The notes below the pieces were generated by a model. The model made no database searches. It had not been told where the DNA came from and saw only the letters and a list, made by a program, of their open reading frames with translations. DNA of 64,000 nt from Streptomyces glaucescens (lineage in GTDB: Bacteria; Actinomycetota; Actinomycetes; Streptomycetales; Streptomycetaceae): the NCBI RefSeq assembly GCF_000761215.1, contig NZ_CP009438.1:6428501-6492500 (forward strand), given 5' to 3'. Of the stretch, positions 43,831-51,866 are shown piece by piece. Position numbers and translations under genes: made by a program. Position 1 is the first letter of the stretch; every line of letters starts with the position of its first letter.

Positions 43831-44628
43831 TCAGTCGAGCAGCCGCTCGCGCAGCCGCTCCCGGGTCCGCGGGCTGAGCTTCAGGCCCTGCTCCAGGTAG
43901 GTGCCGACGTCGCCCCAGGTGTCCTCGATGGTCTCGAAAGCCGCCGACAGGTACTCGGCGCGCGCGTCGAAGAGCGGGCTGAGCAGCTCCATCACCTCGG
44001 GGGAGTAGGCCGAGGCGGAACTGCCGCTGCGTTGGACCTTGTACCGGCGGTGCTTGGCGTTGGACTCCAGGTAGTCCGCGAAGATCGCCTCGCGCTCCAC
44101 ACCCAGGGCGAGCAGGGTCACCGCCACCGACAGGCCCGCGCGGTCCTTGCCCGCCGCGCAGTGCATCAGGGCGGGCACGCTGTCCTCGGCGAGGGCGTGC
44201 AGCACCCGGGAGTGCTCGGCGGTGCGGTCCTTGATGATCATCCGGTACGAGGCGACCATCCGGGCCGCCCCCTTGCCGTCCGCGAGGATCTCGCGCAGCT
44301 GGTCGAGGTCGCCGTCGCGCACCATCTTCCAGAACTCGACGCCGTCGGCCGGGTCGCTCAGCGGCAGGTTCACGTTGCGCACGCCCGGCAGCTCGACGTC
44401 CGGGCCCTCCAGCTTCTGGTCCGCCGCGTTGCGGAAGTCGAAGACGGTGTGCAGGCCCAGGGAGGAGAGGAACACCGCGTCCTCGGCGGTCGCGTGCGCG
44501 AGGTGGCCGCTGCGGTAGAGCACGCCGTACCGCACCCGGCGTCCGTCGACGGTCGGCAGGCCGCCCACGTCACGGAAGTTGCGCACCCCGGCCAGCTCGG
44601 GCTCGGTCGACGGGACCTGCTGCGTCAC
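43831..44628 (-). CDS. Tyrosine-protein phosphatase (PTP/DSP superfamily)
   Basis: The 265-residue protein carries the phosphatase P-loop MHCAAGKDRAGL, with nucleophile Cys157 and Arg163, and the N-terminal NFRDVGGLPTVDGRRVRYGVLYRSGHL of the MptpB/PtpB-like group. These enzymes dephosphorylate phosphotyrosine, other phosphoresidues or phosphoinositides. It has no signal peptide. GTG 44628 follows GGGAGGAG. It is divergent from the GH36 gene across about 200 bp that contains two DnaA-box-like repeats. Confidence 0.9.
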   Translation of the reverse strand: MTQQVPSTEPELAGVRNFRDVGGLPTVDGRRVRYGVLYRSGHLAHATAEDAVFLSSLGLHTVFDFRNAADQKLEGPDVELPGVRNVNLPLSDPADGVEFWKMVRDGDLDQLREILADGKGAARMVASYRMIIKDRTAEHSRVLHALAEDSVPALMHCAAGKDRAGLSVAVTLLALGVEREAIFADYLESNAKHRRYKVQRSGSSASAYSPEVMELLSPLFDARAEYLSAAFETIEDTWGDVGTYLEQGLKLSPRTRERLRERLLD

Positions 44629-44714
44629 GTGGGCTCCTCCCAGTCGGCCCCGCCGGCGCTGCTCGTCGGCGGGCACGTCTTCGACGATACGACATGGATT
44701 CCTGAGGCAATGAA

Positions 44715-44762
44715 GTTGTCCACAGGCGGCATACCCGAGCTGGAGCGCGTTGTCCACAGGCG
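44715..44762 (+). repeat. Two DnaA-box-like direct repeats
   Basis: The 14-bp sequence GTTGTCCACAGGCG occurs at 44715-44728 and 44749-44762, in the same direction and 34 bp apart. Each contains TTGTCCACA (44716-44724 and 44750-44758), the preferred DnaA box of Streptomyces. The region is the divergent promoter between the phosphatase and alpha-galactosidase genes. Two boxes are too few for an origin; a DnaA regulatory or titration site, or a repeat used by another regulator, is more likely. Confidence 0.6.
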
Positions 44763-44830
44763 TTGCCGACGAGCGCCCCCCGCCTCGATGATGTCGGTCC
44801 TGAGCGAAACTGCCGGGATCTGTGGGGGGC

Positions 44831-46915
44831 ATGATGCTGGACACCGCCGGGGACGGCCGTACGTGGCTGCTGTCGGGGCCGCGGAGCAGTTACGCGGTCC
44901 ACCTCACCGAGGACGACGAGCTGCTGCACCTGCACTGGGGCCCGCGGATCTCGCTCGCCGACGCGGAGGCGCTCGCGGCCCTGCCGCTGCCCGGTCACTG
45001 GCCCTTCGAGTCGGCCCTCGACGGCCGCGAGGAGTATCCGGTCGAGGGCGGCCCCCGGTTCACCCGGCCCGCCCTGTCCGTGCGCACCGAGGAGCGGCGC
45101 GGCACCGAATGGACCTTCGAGGCGTGCGAGACGGGGAGCGGGGAGGGCCCCGACGAGCTGCGCCTCCGCTTCCGGGACGCGGGACTGACGATCACCCTGC
45201 ACTACCGGATGCGGGACGACGTCGTCGAACGCTGGGTCACCCTGCGCAACGAGGGACCGGCGGTGGAGCTGCTGCGCGCCGACTCCGCCACCTGGACGCT
45301 GCCCGAACGCGACGGCTGGCGGCTGTCCCAGCTGCACGGCAGGTGGGCCGCGGAGTCCCGGCTGACGGCGGCCCCCCTCACCTACGGCGAAAAGGTCGTC
45401 GGCAGCCGCCGCGGCCACACCGGGCACCAGCATCTGCCCTGGGTGGCGCTGGACACCGACGCCACCGAGGAGCACGGCGAGGTCTACGGCTGCGCGCTCG
45501 GCTGGTCCGGTTCCTGGCGGATCGCTGTGGCCCAGCTGCCGGACGCGCGCGTGCAGATCAGCGGCGGCGCCGGACACGACGACTCGGGGCTGGCCCGGCT
45601 GGCGGCCGGGGAGTCCTTCACCACGCCGGTCTTCGCCGGACTGTGGAGCGACGGCGGCTTCGGCGGCGCCAGCCGGAGCTGGCACGCCTACCAGCGCGCC
45701 CACGTGGTCCCCGACGCCGGGCGGGACCGGCCGGTGCTGTTCAACTCGTGGGAGGCCACCGGCTTCGACATCGGCGAGGAGCAGCAGCGGGCGCTCGCCC
45801 GGCGGGCCGCCGACCTGGGCGTGGAGCTGTTCGTCGTCGACGACGGCTGGTTCGGTGCCCGTACCGGTGACCACGCGGGCCTCGGCGACTGGCGGCCCAG
45901 CCCGGACCGCTTCCCGGCCGGTCTCGGGCCGCTCGCCGACGAGGTGCACGCTCTCGGGATGCGGTTCGGGATCTGGGTCGAGCCCGAGATGGTCAACCCG
46001 GACAGCGACCTGTACCGGGCCCACCCCGACTGGGTGCAGCACCAGAAAGGGCGAAAGCGGACAGAGTTCCGCAATCAGCTCGTACTGAACCTGGCCCGGG
46101 AGGATGTCCAGGAGTATCTGTGGGAGCGGCTGCACGCCCTGCTCTCCAGCGCCCCCATCGACTATGTGAAGTGGGACTTCAACCGCTGCTTCACCGACGC
46201 GGGGTGGCCCGGCGAGCCCTACCCGCAGCGCCTGTGGGTCGACCATGTGCGGGCCCTGTACGCCCTGCTGGACCGGCTGCGCGCCGCCCATCCCGGGGTG
46301 GCCTTCGAGTCCTGCTCGGGCGGCGGGGGCCGGGTCGACCTCGGGGTGCTGAGCCGTACCGACCAGGTGTGGACCTCCGACAACACCGATCCGCTGGACC
46401 GGCTGGCCATCCAGCACGGCTTCAGCCAGATCCACCCCGCGCGAGTGATGGCCGCCTGGGTCACCGACAGCCCCAACGCCATGCTCAACGGCCGGGTCAG
46501 CTCGCTGCGCTTCCGTTTCGTCAGTGCGATGGCCGGGGTGCTCGGCATCGGCGGCGACCTCACCCGGTGGACCGCGCAGGAGCTGGCCGAGGCCCGCGAC
46601 TGGGTGGCCCTCTACAAGGAGATCCGGCCCCTGGTGCAGCGCGGGGACCTCTACCGCCTGCGGCCCCCGCGGGGTGGGCTGAGCGCCGTCCAGTACGTCC
46701 TCGGGGACGAGGCGGTCGTCCTGGCCTGGCTCCAGGCGCAGCACCACGGCGAGCCCGTCCCGGCCCTGCGGCTGCGCGGACTCGATCCGACGGCATCGTA
46801 CGAATGCCGTGAAACGGGCGAAGTGCACCGAGGTGCCATTCTGCTGCATCACGGACTGCGGCTCGCCCTGCGCGGTGACCTCGATGCGGCAGTCCTCCAC
46901 CTCCGTCGCATCTGA
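44831..46915 (+). CDS. GH36 family alpha-galactosidase
   Basis: The 694-residue retaining glycosidase has the GH36 layout: an N-terminal beta-sandwich, a catalytic (beta/alpha)8 barrel and a C-terminal beta domain. FVVDDGWFGAR is the conserved substrate-binding segment. The nucleophile is Asp449 in YVKWDFNR and the acid/base is Asp517 in WTSDNTDPLDR; ESCSGGGGRVDLG lies between. It hydrolyses alpha-1,6-galactosides such as melibiose or raffinose, in the cytoplasm since no signal peptide is present. The start is one of GTG 44822, ATG 44831 or ATG 44834, near GGGGGG. Confidence 0.93.
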   Translation: MMLDTAGDGRTWLLSGPRSSYAVHLTEDDELLHLHWGPRISLADAEALAALPLPGHWPFESALDGREEYPVEGGPRFTRPALSVRTEERRGTEWTFEACETGSGEGPDELRLRFRDAGLTITLHYRMRDDVVERWVTLRNEGPAVELLRADSATWTLPERDGWRLSQLHGRWAAESRLTAAPLTYGEKVVGSRRGHTGHQHLPWVALDTDATEEHGEVYGCALGWSGSWRIAVAQLPDARVQISGGAGHDDSGLARLAAGESFTTPVFAGLWSDGGFGGASRSWHAYQRAHVVPDAGRDRPVLFNSWEATGFDIGEEQQRALARRAADLGVELFVVDDGWFGARTGDHAGLGDWRPSPDRFPAGLGPLADEVHALGMRFGIWVEPEMVNPDSDLYRAHPDWVQHQKGRKRTEFRNQLVLNLAREDVQEYLWERLHALLSSAPIDYVKWDFNRCFTDAGWPGEPYPQRLWVDHVRALYALLDRLRAAHPGVAFESCSGGGGRVDLGVLSRTDQVWTSDNTDPLDRLAIQHGFSQIHPARVMAAWVTDSPNAMLNGRVSSLRFRFVSAMAGVLGIGGDLTRWTAQELAEARDWVALYKEIRPLVQRGDLYRLRPPRGGLSAVQYVLGDEAVVLAWLQAQHHGEPVPALRLRGLDPTASYECRETGEVHRGAILLHHGLRLALRGDLDAAVLHLRRI

Positions 46916-47140
46916 GTGATCTGTCCGGATTGGGGGCTTCCGTGTAACTCGCGCCGAGAGAAGGGCTTCTGGAGCGGCGTCACGTGAGGAGGCTCATACC
47001 CGTGACCGTGAGTCGTCCGTCATGTCCACGTAATGTGCGCTCGCGACAAGGGTTTTCGCCGAAGAGAGGGGCTCCGAAATCGACGCAGGGTGACCGTGAA
47101 TTCCGGGACGGGCCGCCTTGTGACGCATTTCCGGGCAACC
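46916..47140. other. Intergenic stretch before the riboswitch promoter
   Basis: This 225-bp part of the 471-bp gap after the GH36 gene shows no ORF, RNA gene or strong hairpin that I can support. The rest of the gap is occupied by the promoter-like sequence and riboswitch listed separately. Confidence 0.5.
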
Positions 47141-47146
47141 ATTCGC

Positions 47147-47176
47147 TTGTCCTTGCGCGTCCTGGTCGCTTACGTT
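47147..47176 (+). promoter_or_regulatory. Probable housekeeping-type promoter of the M23 peptidase
   Basis: TTGTCC (47147-47152) and TACGTT (47171-47176) are separated by 18 bp. A start near 47183 would place the transcript's 5' end just before the riboswitch begins, which supports the call. Confidence 0.5.
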
Positions 47177-47194
47177 CCAGACCGATCCGGGCGG

Positions 47195-47371
47195 ACGCCT
47201 AATCCTGCCGCCGCCCGGTGCCCGCGCAAACCCACCCGTGAACGGCAGGAGCGGGGGACCCACAGGTACAACCGCCTGTCCCGGTCTCCGGAACAGGCTT
47301 GGGGTCAAGTCGCGCCCCCGGCGCGGCCGGACATCTCCAGTCCGCACCCGACAGCTCACCTCGCAGGCGCC
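47195..47371 (+). ncRNA. c-di-AMP riboswitch (ydaO/yuaA type)
   Basis: The leader carries the conserved blocks of the ydaO class: GCCTAATCCTGCCG, AAACCCACC, GGCAGGAGCGGGGGACCCA, CTTGGGGTCAAG, GGCCGGACATCTCCAG and the closing CGACAGCTCACCTCGCAGGC. It ends just before the GGAGAGG ribosome site of a LysM/M23 cell-wall peptidase gene, the classic actinobacterial target. High c-di-AMP normally turns such genes off, linking wall remodelling to osmotic state and development. Confidence 0.9.
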
Positions 47372-47386
47372 GGAGAGGAATTCGTC

Positions 47387-48379
47387 ATGCCCGCCAAGGG
47401 TAAGCACCGCCGTCCGAAGACCCTGCGCTTCACCCGTTCCATAGCCGTCGCCGGGACCGGTGGCGCCGCACTCGCGCTGCCCCTGATGGGCGCCGCGAAC
47501 GCCCAGGCGGCCACCCCGCAGTCCGTGCCGGACAAGGCCGTCCAGTCGGTCGCCTCCGTGCAGCAGGCCGCGGAGAAGAAGGCCGCCGGGAACACCTCCG
47601 GTGCCCGTACCTACACCGTGAAGTCCGGCGACTACCTGTCGAAGATCGCCGAGGAGCAGCACGTCGACGGCGGCTGGCACCGGCTCTACGAGGACAACCG
47701 GACCGTCGTCGGCGAGGACCCCTCGCTGATCCACCCCGGCCTCGAGCTCTCGATCGGCAAGAATGCCACCGCCGCCGCGCCGAAGTCCTCGTCCTCCGAG
47801 GCCGCCGAGCCGTCGCAGTCGCAGCCGTCGCGGTCCGCGCAGAAGTCCTCGCAGGAGCCGGCTCAGCAGTCGTCGGGCTCCGCGCAGTCTTCCGGCTCCG
47901 AGCAGTCGTCGGGCGCCTTCGCGTCCCCGTCCTCGCAGTCCGCCGCGCCCGCCCAGGCGGCCACCGCCGCGAGCGGCTACACCGCTCCCGTGTCCGGTGC
48001 CGGTGTCGGCACCGCCTACAAGGTGGCGGGCAGCATGTGGTCCAGCGGTTACCACACGGGTGTCGACTTCGTCGTCCCGACCGGCACCTCGCTCAAGGCC
48101 GTCGGCGCGGGCACCGTCGTCTCCGCCGGCTGGGCCGGCGCCTACGGCAACCAGGTCGTCATCAAGCTCGCCGACGGTTACTACGCCCAGTACGCCCACC
48201 TGTCCTCGCTCTCCGTGTCGGCCGGCCAGTCCGTGACCGGCGGGCAGCAGGTCGGCCTCTCCGGCTCGACCGGCAACTCGACCGGTCCGCACCTGCACTT
48301 CGAGATCCGCACCACCCCGGACTACGGCTCGGACGTGGACCCGATCGGCTACCTCCGCGCGAAGGGCGTCTCCATCTGA
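47387..48379 (+). CDS. Secreted LysM and M23 (LytM) peptidoglycan endopeptidase
   Basis: The 330-residue precursor has a basic N-terminus and signal peptide ending near ANAQA. A LysM domain (YTVKSGDYLSKIAEEQHVDGGWHRLYEDNRTVV, about residues 77-125) binds the wall, and a Ser/Gln/Ala-rich linker follows. The M23 domain has zinc ligands His223 and Asp227 (HTGVDF) and His302-x-His304 (HLHFE). It cleaves peptidoglycan cross-links during growth, sporulation or germination. Expression is governed by the c-di-AMP riboswitch upstream. A 19-bp hairpin terminator follows. Confidence 0.95.
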   Translation: MPAKGKHRRPKTLRFTRSIAVAGTGGAALALPLMGAANAQAATPQSVPDKAVQSVASVQQAAEKKAAGNTSGARTYTVKSGDYLSKIAEEQHVDGGWHRLYEDNRTVVGEDPSLIHPGLELSIGKNATAAAPKSSSSEAAEPSQSQPSRSAQKSSQEPAQQSSGSAQSSGSEQSSGAFASPSSQSAAPAQAATAASGYTAPVSGAGVGTAYKVAGSMWSSGYHTGVDFVVPTGTSLKAVGAGTVVSAGWAGAYGNQVVIKLADGYYAQYAHLSSLSVSAGQSVTGGQQVGLSGSTGNSTGPHLHFEIRTTPDYGSDVDPIGYLRAKGVSI

Positions 48380-48394
48380 CGCCGGCGCACACCG

Positions 48395-48440
48395 CACGGC
48401 GAAGGCCGGACCCGTTTCCCCGGGTCCGGCCTTCGCCGTG
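48395..48440 (+). terminator. Strong terminator after the M23 peptidase
   Basis: A perfect 19-bp stem (48395-48413 with 48422-48440) with an 8-nt loop GTTTCCCC begins 15 bp after the stop codon. Confidence 0.9.
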
Positions 48441-48650
48441 TGCGGGCGCGGAGGTCCCGGGCGCGCGGCCCGTCTCCTCGCGGCCGCACGGCGGGGGCCG
48501 GGTGTGCGGAGTCATTTCCGCATCGGCGACTTCCCGGCACGGCGGCTTGTTCCGTAGTTGACCAATCCTTGAAGAGTGGCTTATCTCACCGGCCGTCAAT
48601 CCCTGCCTACGGTCGCGTAAGTCACATTCGAAGGTGAATCATGAGCCGAT

Positions 48651-49469
48651 GTGGCAGACGATTCGAAGAATGACAGCGCATCAGTGATCGGGTCGTACGT
48701 GGCGGTGGGGGACAGCTTCACCGAGGGCGTCGGCGACCCCGGCCCCGACGGGGCGTTCGTCGGCTGGGCCGACCGGTTCGCGGTCCTGCTCGCGGACCGG
48801 CGGCCCGAGGGCGACTTCTGGTACACCAACCTCGCCGTGCGCGGGAAGCTGCTCGACCAGATCGTGGCGGACCAGGTGCCGCGGGCCATCGAACTCGCGC
48901 CCGACCTGGTCTCGTTCTGCGCCGGCGGCAACGACATCCTGCGGCCCGGCACCGACCCCGACGACGTCGCCGAGCGCTTCGAGCGGGCGGTCGCCGCGCT
49001 GACCGCCGCCGCCGGCACGGTGATGGTCACGACCGGGTTCGACACCCGGCGCGTCCCCCTGCTCAAGCACCTCCGCGGCAAGATCGCGACGTACAACGGG
49101 CACGTCCGCGCCATCGCCGACCGGTACGGCTGTCCCGTGCTGGACCTGTGGTCCCTGAAGTCGGTCCAGGACCGCCGGGCCTGGGACCACGACCGGCTGC
49201 ACCTCTCACCCGAGGGCCACACCCGGGTGGCGCTGCGCGCGGGCCAGGTGCTGGGGCTGCCCGTCCCGGCCGACCCCGAGCAGCCCTGGCCCCCGCTGCC
49301 GCCGCGCGGCACCCTGGACGTGCGGCGGGACGACGTGCAGTGGGCGCGCGAGTACCTGGTGCCGTGGATCGGCCGCCGCCTGCGCGGCGAGTCCTCGGGC
49401 GACCACATCACCGCCAAGGGCGCCCTGTCGCCGGCCGACATCAGGAACCGGATCGCGGCGGTGGCGTGA
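48651..49469 (+). CDS. SGNH/GDSL hydrolase family protein
   Basis: The 272-residue esterase/lipase-like protein has the four SGNH blocks: GDSFTEG (Ser22), NLAVRG (Gly), GGNDIL (Asn) and DRLHLSPEGH (Asp and His). No signal peptide is present, so it should be cytoplasmic, unlike many secreted Streptomyces GDSL lipases. The substrate is unknown (esters, acetylated sugars or lipids). GTG start at 48651; it stands alone. Confidence 0.92.
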   Translation: MADDSKNDSASVIGSYVAVGDSFTEGVGDPGPDGAFVGWADRFAVLLADRRPEGDFWYTNLAVRGKLLDQIVADQVPRAIELAPDLVSFCAGGNDILRPGTDPDDVAERFERAVAALTAAAGTVMVTTGFDTRRVPLLKHLRGKIATYNGHVRAIADRYGCPVLDLWSLKSVQDRRAWDHDRLHLSPEGHTRVALRAGQVLGLPVPADPEQPWPPLPPRGTLDVRRDDVQWAREYLVPWIGRRLRGESSGDHITAKGALSPADIRNRIAAVA

Positions 49470-49868
49470 ACCCGGGCGGGGGCGCGGGCGGGACGGGGCA
49501 GGCCGCGGACGGGGCCGGGCCCGCCCCTGACCGGACGGGCCTGCCCCTGACCGGACGGGCCTGCCTCCGCCGCCCGCGCCTCGGCCCGCCCCCGCCCGCG
49601 CCTCGGCCGGCCCCCTCCTCGTCCTCCCGGTCCAGGCTCGTCTCGGCCCCGCTCCGGCCCTTCCCGGCCCGGCCGGCAGCCGACACATCTGCGACGCGGC
49701 GCACATCCACCCGCCGGCCGGTGGGCAGGGGCTCACCCTGGGCGTCCAGGACGCGTTGACTGGGGCGGGTCCCCGGCCAGGGCGGGCCGGCGCCGTGCGG
49801 GGCGGGGGCGGCACGGCCGCGCACCCGCCGGGCCCTGCCCCGCCGGGGAACCCGGACCCGGCCGCCGG
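49470..49868. other. 399-bp non-coding GC-rich region
   Basis: No supported gene. The left part is low-complexity G/C sequence with a 20-bp tandem duplication (see repeat entry) and alternating CCCGCGCCTCGGCC-like runs. The right part precedes the stop of the minus-strand TetR gene. Long open frames here are compositional. Confidence 0.55.
49523..49562. repeat. 20-bp tandem duplication
   Basis: GCCCCTGACCGGACGGGCCT occurs twice in direct tandem (49523-49542 and 49543-49562). It is probably a slippage product in non-coding sequence. Confidence 0.8.
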
Positions 49869-50468
49869 CTACTCCCGCGGCAGGTCCAGCTCCCGGGCCA
49901 GCGCCTCGTCCACCCACTGCTGCGCCCGCGCGCGCGAGACCGTGCCCCCGTACGCCGTGAGCTGCACGGCGAGCCCGTCGAGCAGGGCGGTGAGACGCAG
50001 CGCGGTGCCCGCCGGGTCAGGGCAGCGGAACTCGCCCGCCGCCACCCCCTCGGCGATGACCTCGCCCAGCGCGGCCTTCCACTGCCGGTCGAGGTCGCGG
50101 GAGACCTTCCGCAACGCGGGTTCGCGCAGCGCCGCCGCCCAGCCCTCGACCCACAGCCGCCAGCCCTTGGCCTGGCCGGTGGGGGCGTACCAGCGCACGG
50201 CGGCACGCAACCGGCGCAGCGCCGTGGTGCGGCGGCCGAGCAGCCCGCGCAGCCGGGCGAGGTCGCCCTCGGCGGCGTACGCGAACGCGGCGGCCACCAG
50301 CTTCTCCTTCGTCGAGAAGTGGTAGAGGACGAGAGCGTTGCTCACCCCGAGCGCCGAGGCCACGTCCGAGATCCGCACGGCCGCCACGCCCCGTGCCTCG
50401 ATCTGCTGCACGGCGGCCCGCAGCAGCTCCTGCCGCCGCTCCTCCACGCTCAACCGCACTCTCGTCAC
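49869..50468 (-). CDS. TetR family transcriptional regulator
   Basis: The 199-residue regulator has a TetR N-terminal HTH (RRQELLRAAVQQIEARGVAAVRISDVASALGVSNALVLYHFSTKEKLVAAAF) and a helical ligand domain of the BetI-like type (GWRLWVEGWAAALREPALR). It is divergent from the MBL-fold hydrolase gene over about 150 bp that contains a short dyad, so control of that gene and of itself is likely. The ligand is unknown. Confidence 0.92.
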   Translation of the reverse strand: MTRVRLSVEERRQELLRAAVQQIEARGVAAVRISDVASALGVSNALVLYHFSTKEKLVAAAFAYAAEGDLARLRGLLGRRTTALRRLRAAVRWYAPTGQAKGWRLWVEGWAAALREPALRKVSRDLDRQWKAALGEVIAEGVAAGEFRCPDPAGTALRLTALLDGLAVQLTAYGGTVSRARAQQWVDEALARELDLPRE

Positions 50469-50557
50469 CCCGTCACCCTAATGGGGCTGCCGCGGCCGCT
50501 CCGCGCCAGGAGTTGTCCCGAACCACGGCCCGCTGCCGGGGCCGGCTTCCGGACGGG

Positions 50558-50572
50558 CCGACGTGGTGTCGG
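50558..50572. promoter_or_regulatory. Candidate TetR operator
   Basis: CCGAC-GTGGT-GTCGG is a 5-bp-arm dyad in the divergent TetR/MBL intergenic region. TATA-like ATAATG follows at about 50584. The dyad is short, so this is only a candidate. Confidence 0.3.
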
Positions 50573-50619
50573 CGGCGCGGACCATAATGGATGCCTCACC
50601 GACTCCACCTGGAGGTACC

Positions 50620-51813
50620 GTGGCCGGTTCTCGTCCCCTGAGCCCCGGGCTCCGCGCCCTGCGGCCCGCGGCCTTCGGCGCGGATCCCGCGGGTGAGCGC
50701 CTGGCACGGATCCGCAGATCGCCCCACTTCAAGGACGGCGTCTTCCAGAACCCCGGCGGCCCCGCCCGGATCCGTCCCGCCGGCTCGGGCCGCGAGTTCG
50801 CGAAGACCTACTTCGACAAGGACGCCCGCACCCGCCGCGTCCCCCGGGGCGGCATCCCGGTCCACGCCACCACTCTGGCCGACATCGCCGAGCCCCCCGC
50901 CACCGGGCTGCGGCTGACCTGGATGGGCCACTCCAGCGTCCTCGCCGAGATCGACGGCCAGCGGGTGCTGTTCGACCCCGTCTGGGGCGAGCGCTGCTCC
51001 CCGTTCCCCTTCGCCGGCCCGCGGCGGCTGCACCCCGCGCCCCTCCCGCTGGCCGCGCTCGGCCCGGTCGACGTCGTGGTCGTCTCGCACGACCACTACG
51101 ACCACCTCGACATGCCCACCATCAAGGCACTGGCCGGAACGGACACCCTCTTTGCCGTCCCGCTCGGCGTGGGCGCCCACCTGGAGACCTGGGGCGTCTC
51201 CCCCGGCCGGCTGCGCGAACTGGACTGGCACGAGTCCACCCGGGTCGGCGGCCTCACCCTCACCGCCACCCCGGCCCGCCACTTCTGCGGCCGGGGCCTG
51301 CGCAACACCCAGCACACCCTGTGGGCGTCCTGGACCGTCGCCGGCGAGGAGCACCGTATATTCCACAGCGGCGACACCGGCTACTTCACGGGGTTCCAGG
51401 ACATCGGCGCCGCGTACGGCCCCTTCGACGCCACGATGATCCAGATCGGGGCGTACAGCGAATTCTGGCCCGACATCCACATGACCCCCGAGGAAGGCGT
51501 CCGGGCTCACCTCGACCTCCAGGGCGGCAGCCCGGGCGGCGTGCTGCTCCCGATCCACTGGGCCACCTTCAACCTGGCGCCGCACGCCTGGGCCGAGCCG
51601 GGGGAGTGGACGAAGGACGCCGCCGGGGCGGTGGGTCAGGCGGTCGCCCTGCCGCGGCCCGGCGAGCCATTCGAACCGGCCGGGAAGCTGCCGGTCGATC
51701 CGTGGTGGCGGACGGTGTCGCGGCCGATCGCCCGCCCGTGGGAACGGACCCGGCCGGTCGGGCCCGCAACCGAGTCCGAGCGGAAGGACCTCGACCTCGC
51801 GGGCGACCGGTAG
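50620..51813 (+). CDS. MBL-fold metallo-hydrolase (UlaG/NAPE-PLD-like)
   Basis: The 397-residue protein has a metallo-beta-lactamase core: LTWMGHSSVLAEIDGQRVLFDP, the metal-binding HDHYDHLD, PARHFCGRG, FHSGDTGY and PIHWATFNL. This set matches the group related to UlaG and NAPE-PLD phosphodiesterases. The GTG at 50620 has GGAGGT just upstream; an ATG at 50587 would add 11 residues without a ribosome site. The divergent TetR gene probably regulates it. The substrate is unknown. It marks the left neighbour of the conflict-system locus. Confidence 0.9.
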   Translation: MAGSRPLSPGLRALRPAAFGADPAGERLARIRRSPHFKDGVFQNPGGPARIRPAGSGREFAKTYFDKDARTRRVPRGGIPVHATTLADIAEPPATGLRLTWMGHSSVLAEIDGQRVLFDPVWGERCSPFPFAGPRRLHPAPLPLAALGPVDVVVVSHDHYDHLDMPTIKALAGTDTLFAVPLGVGAHLETWGVSPGRLRELDWHESTRVGGLTLTATPARHFCGRGLRNTQHTLWASWTVAGEEHRIFHSGDTGYFTGFQDIGAAYGPFDATMIQIGAYSEFWPDIHMTPEEGVRAHLDLQGGSPGGVLLPIHWATFNLAPHAWAEPGEWTKDAAGAVGQAVALPRPGEPFEPAGKLPVDPWWRTVSRPIARPWERTRPVGPATESERKDLDLAGDR

Positions 51814-51866
51814 ACCGGCGGCGGGGCGGGCAGAGGGGGTGCGTACGTGGTGACGGGGTGGGGTGC

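Noticed and set aside
44715..44762. Replication origin suggested by DnaA boxes
   Set aside because: Only two boxes are present and no dnaA, dnaN or gyrase genes are nearby, so an origin is not supported.
49523..49562. CRISPR-like repeat
   Set aside because: There are only two tandem copies with no spacers and no cas genes.
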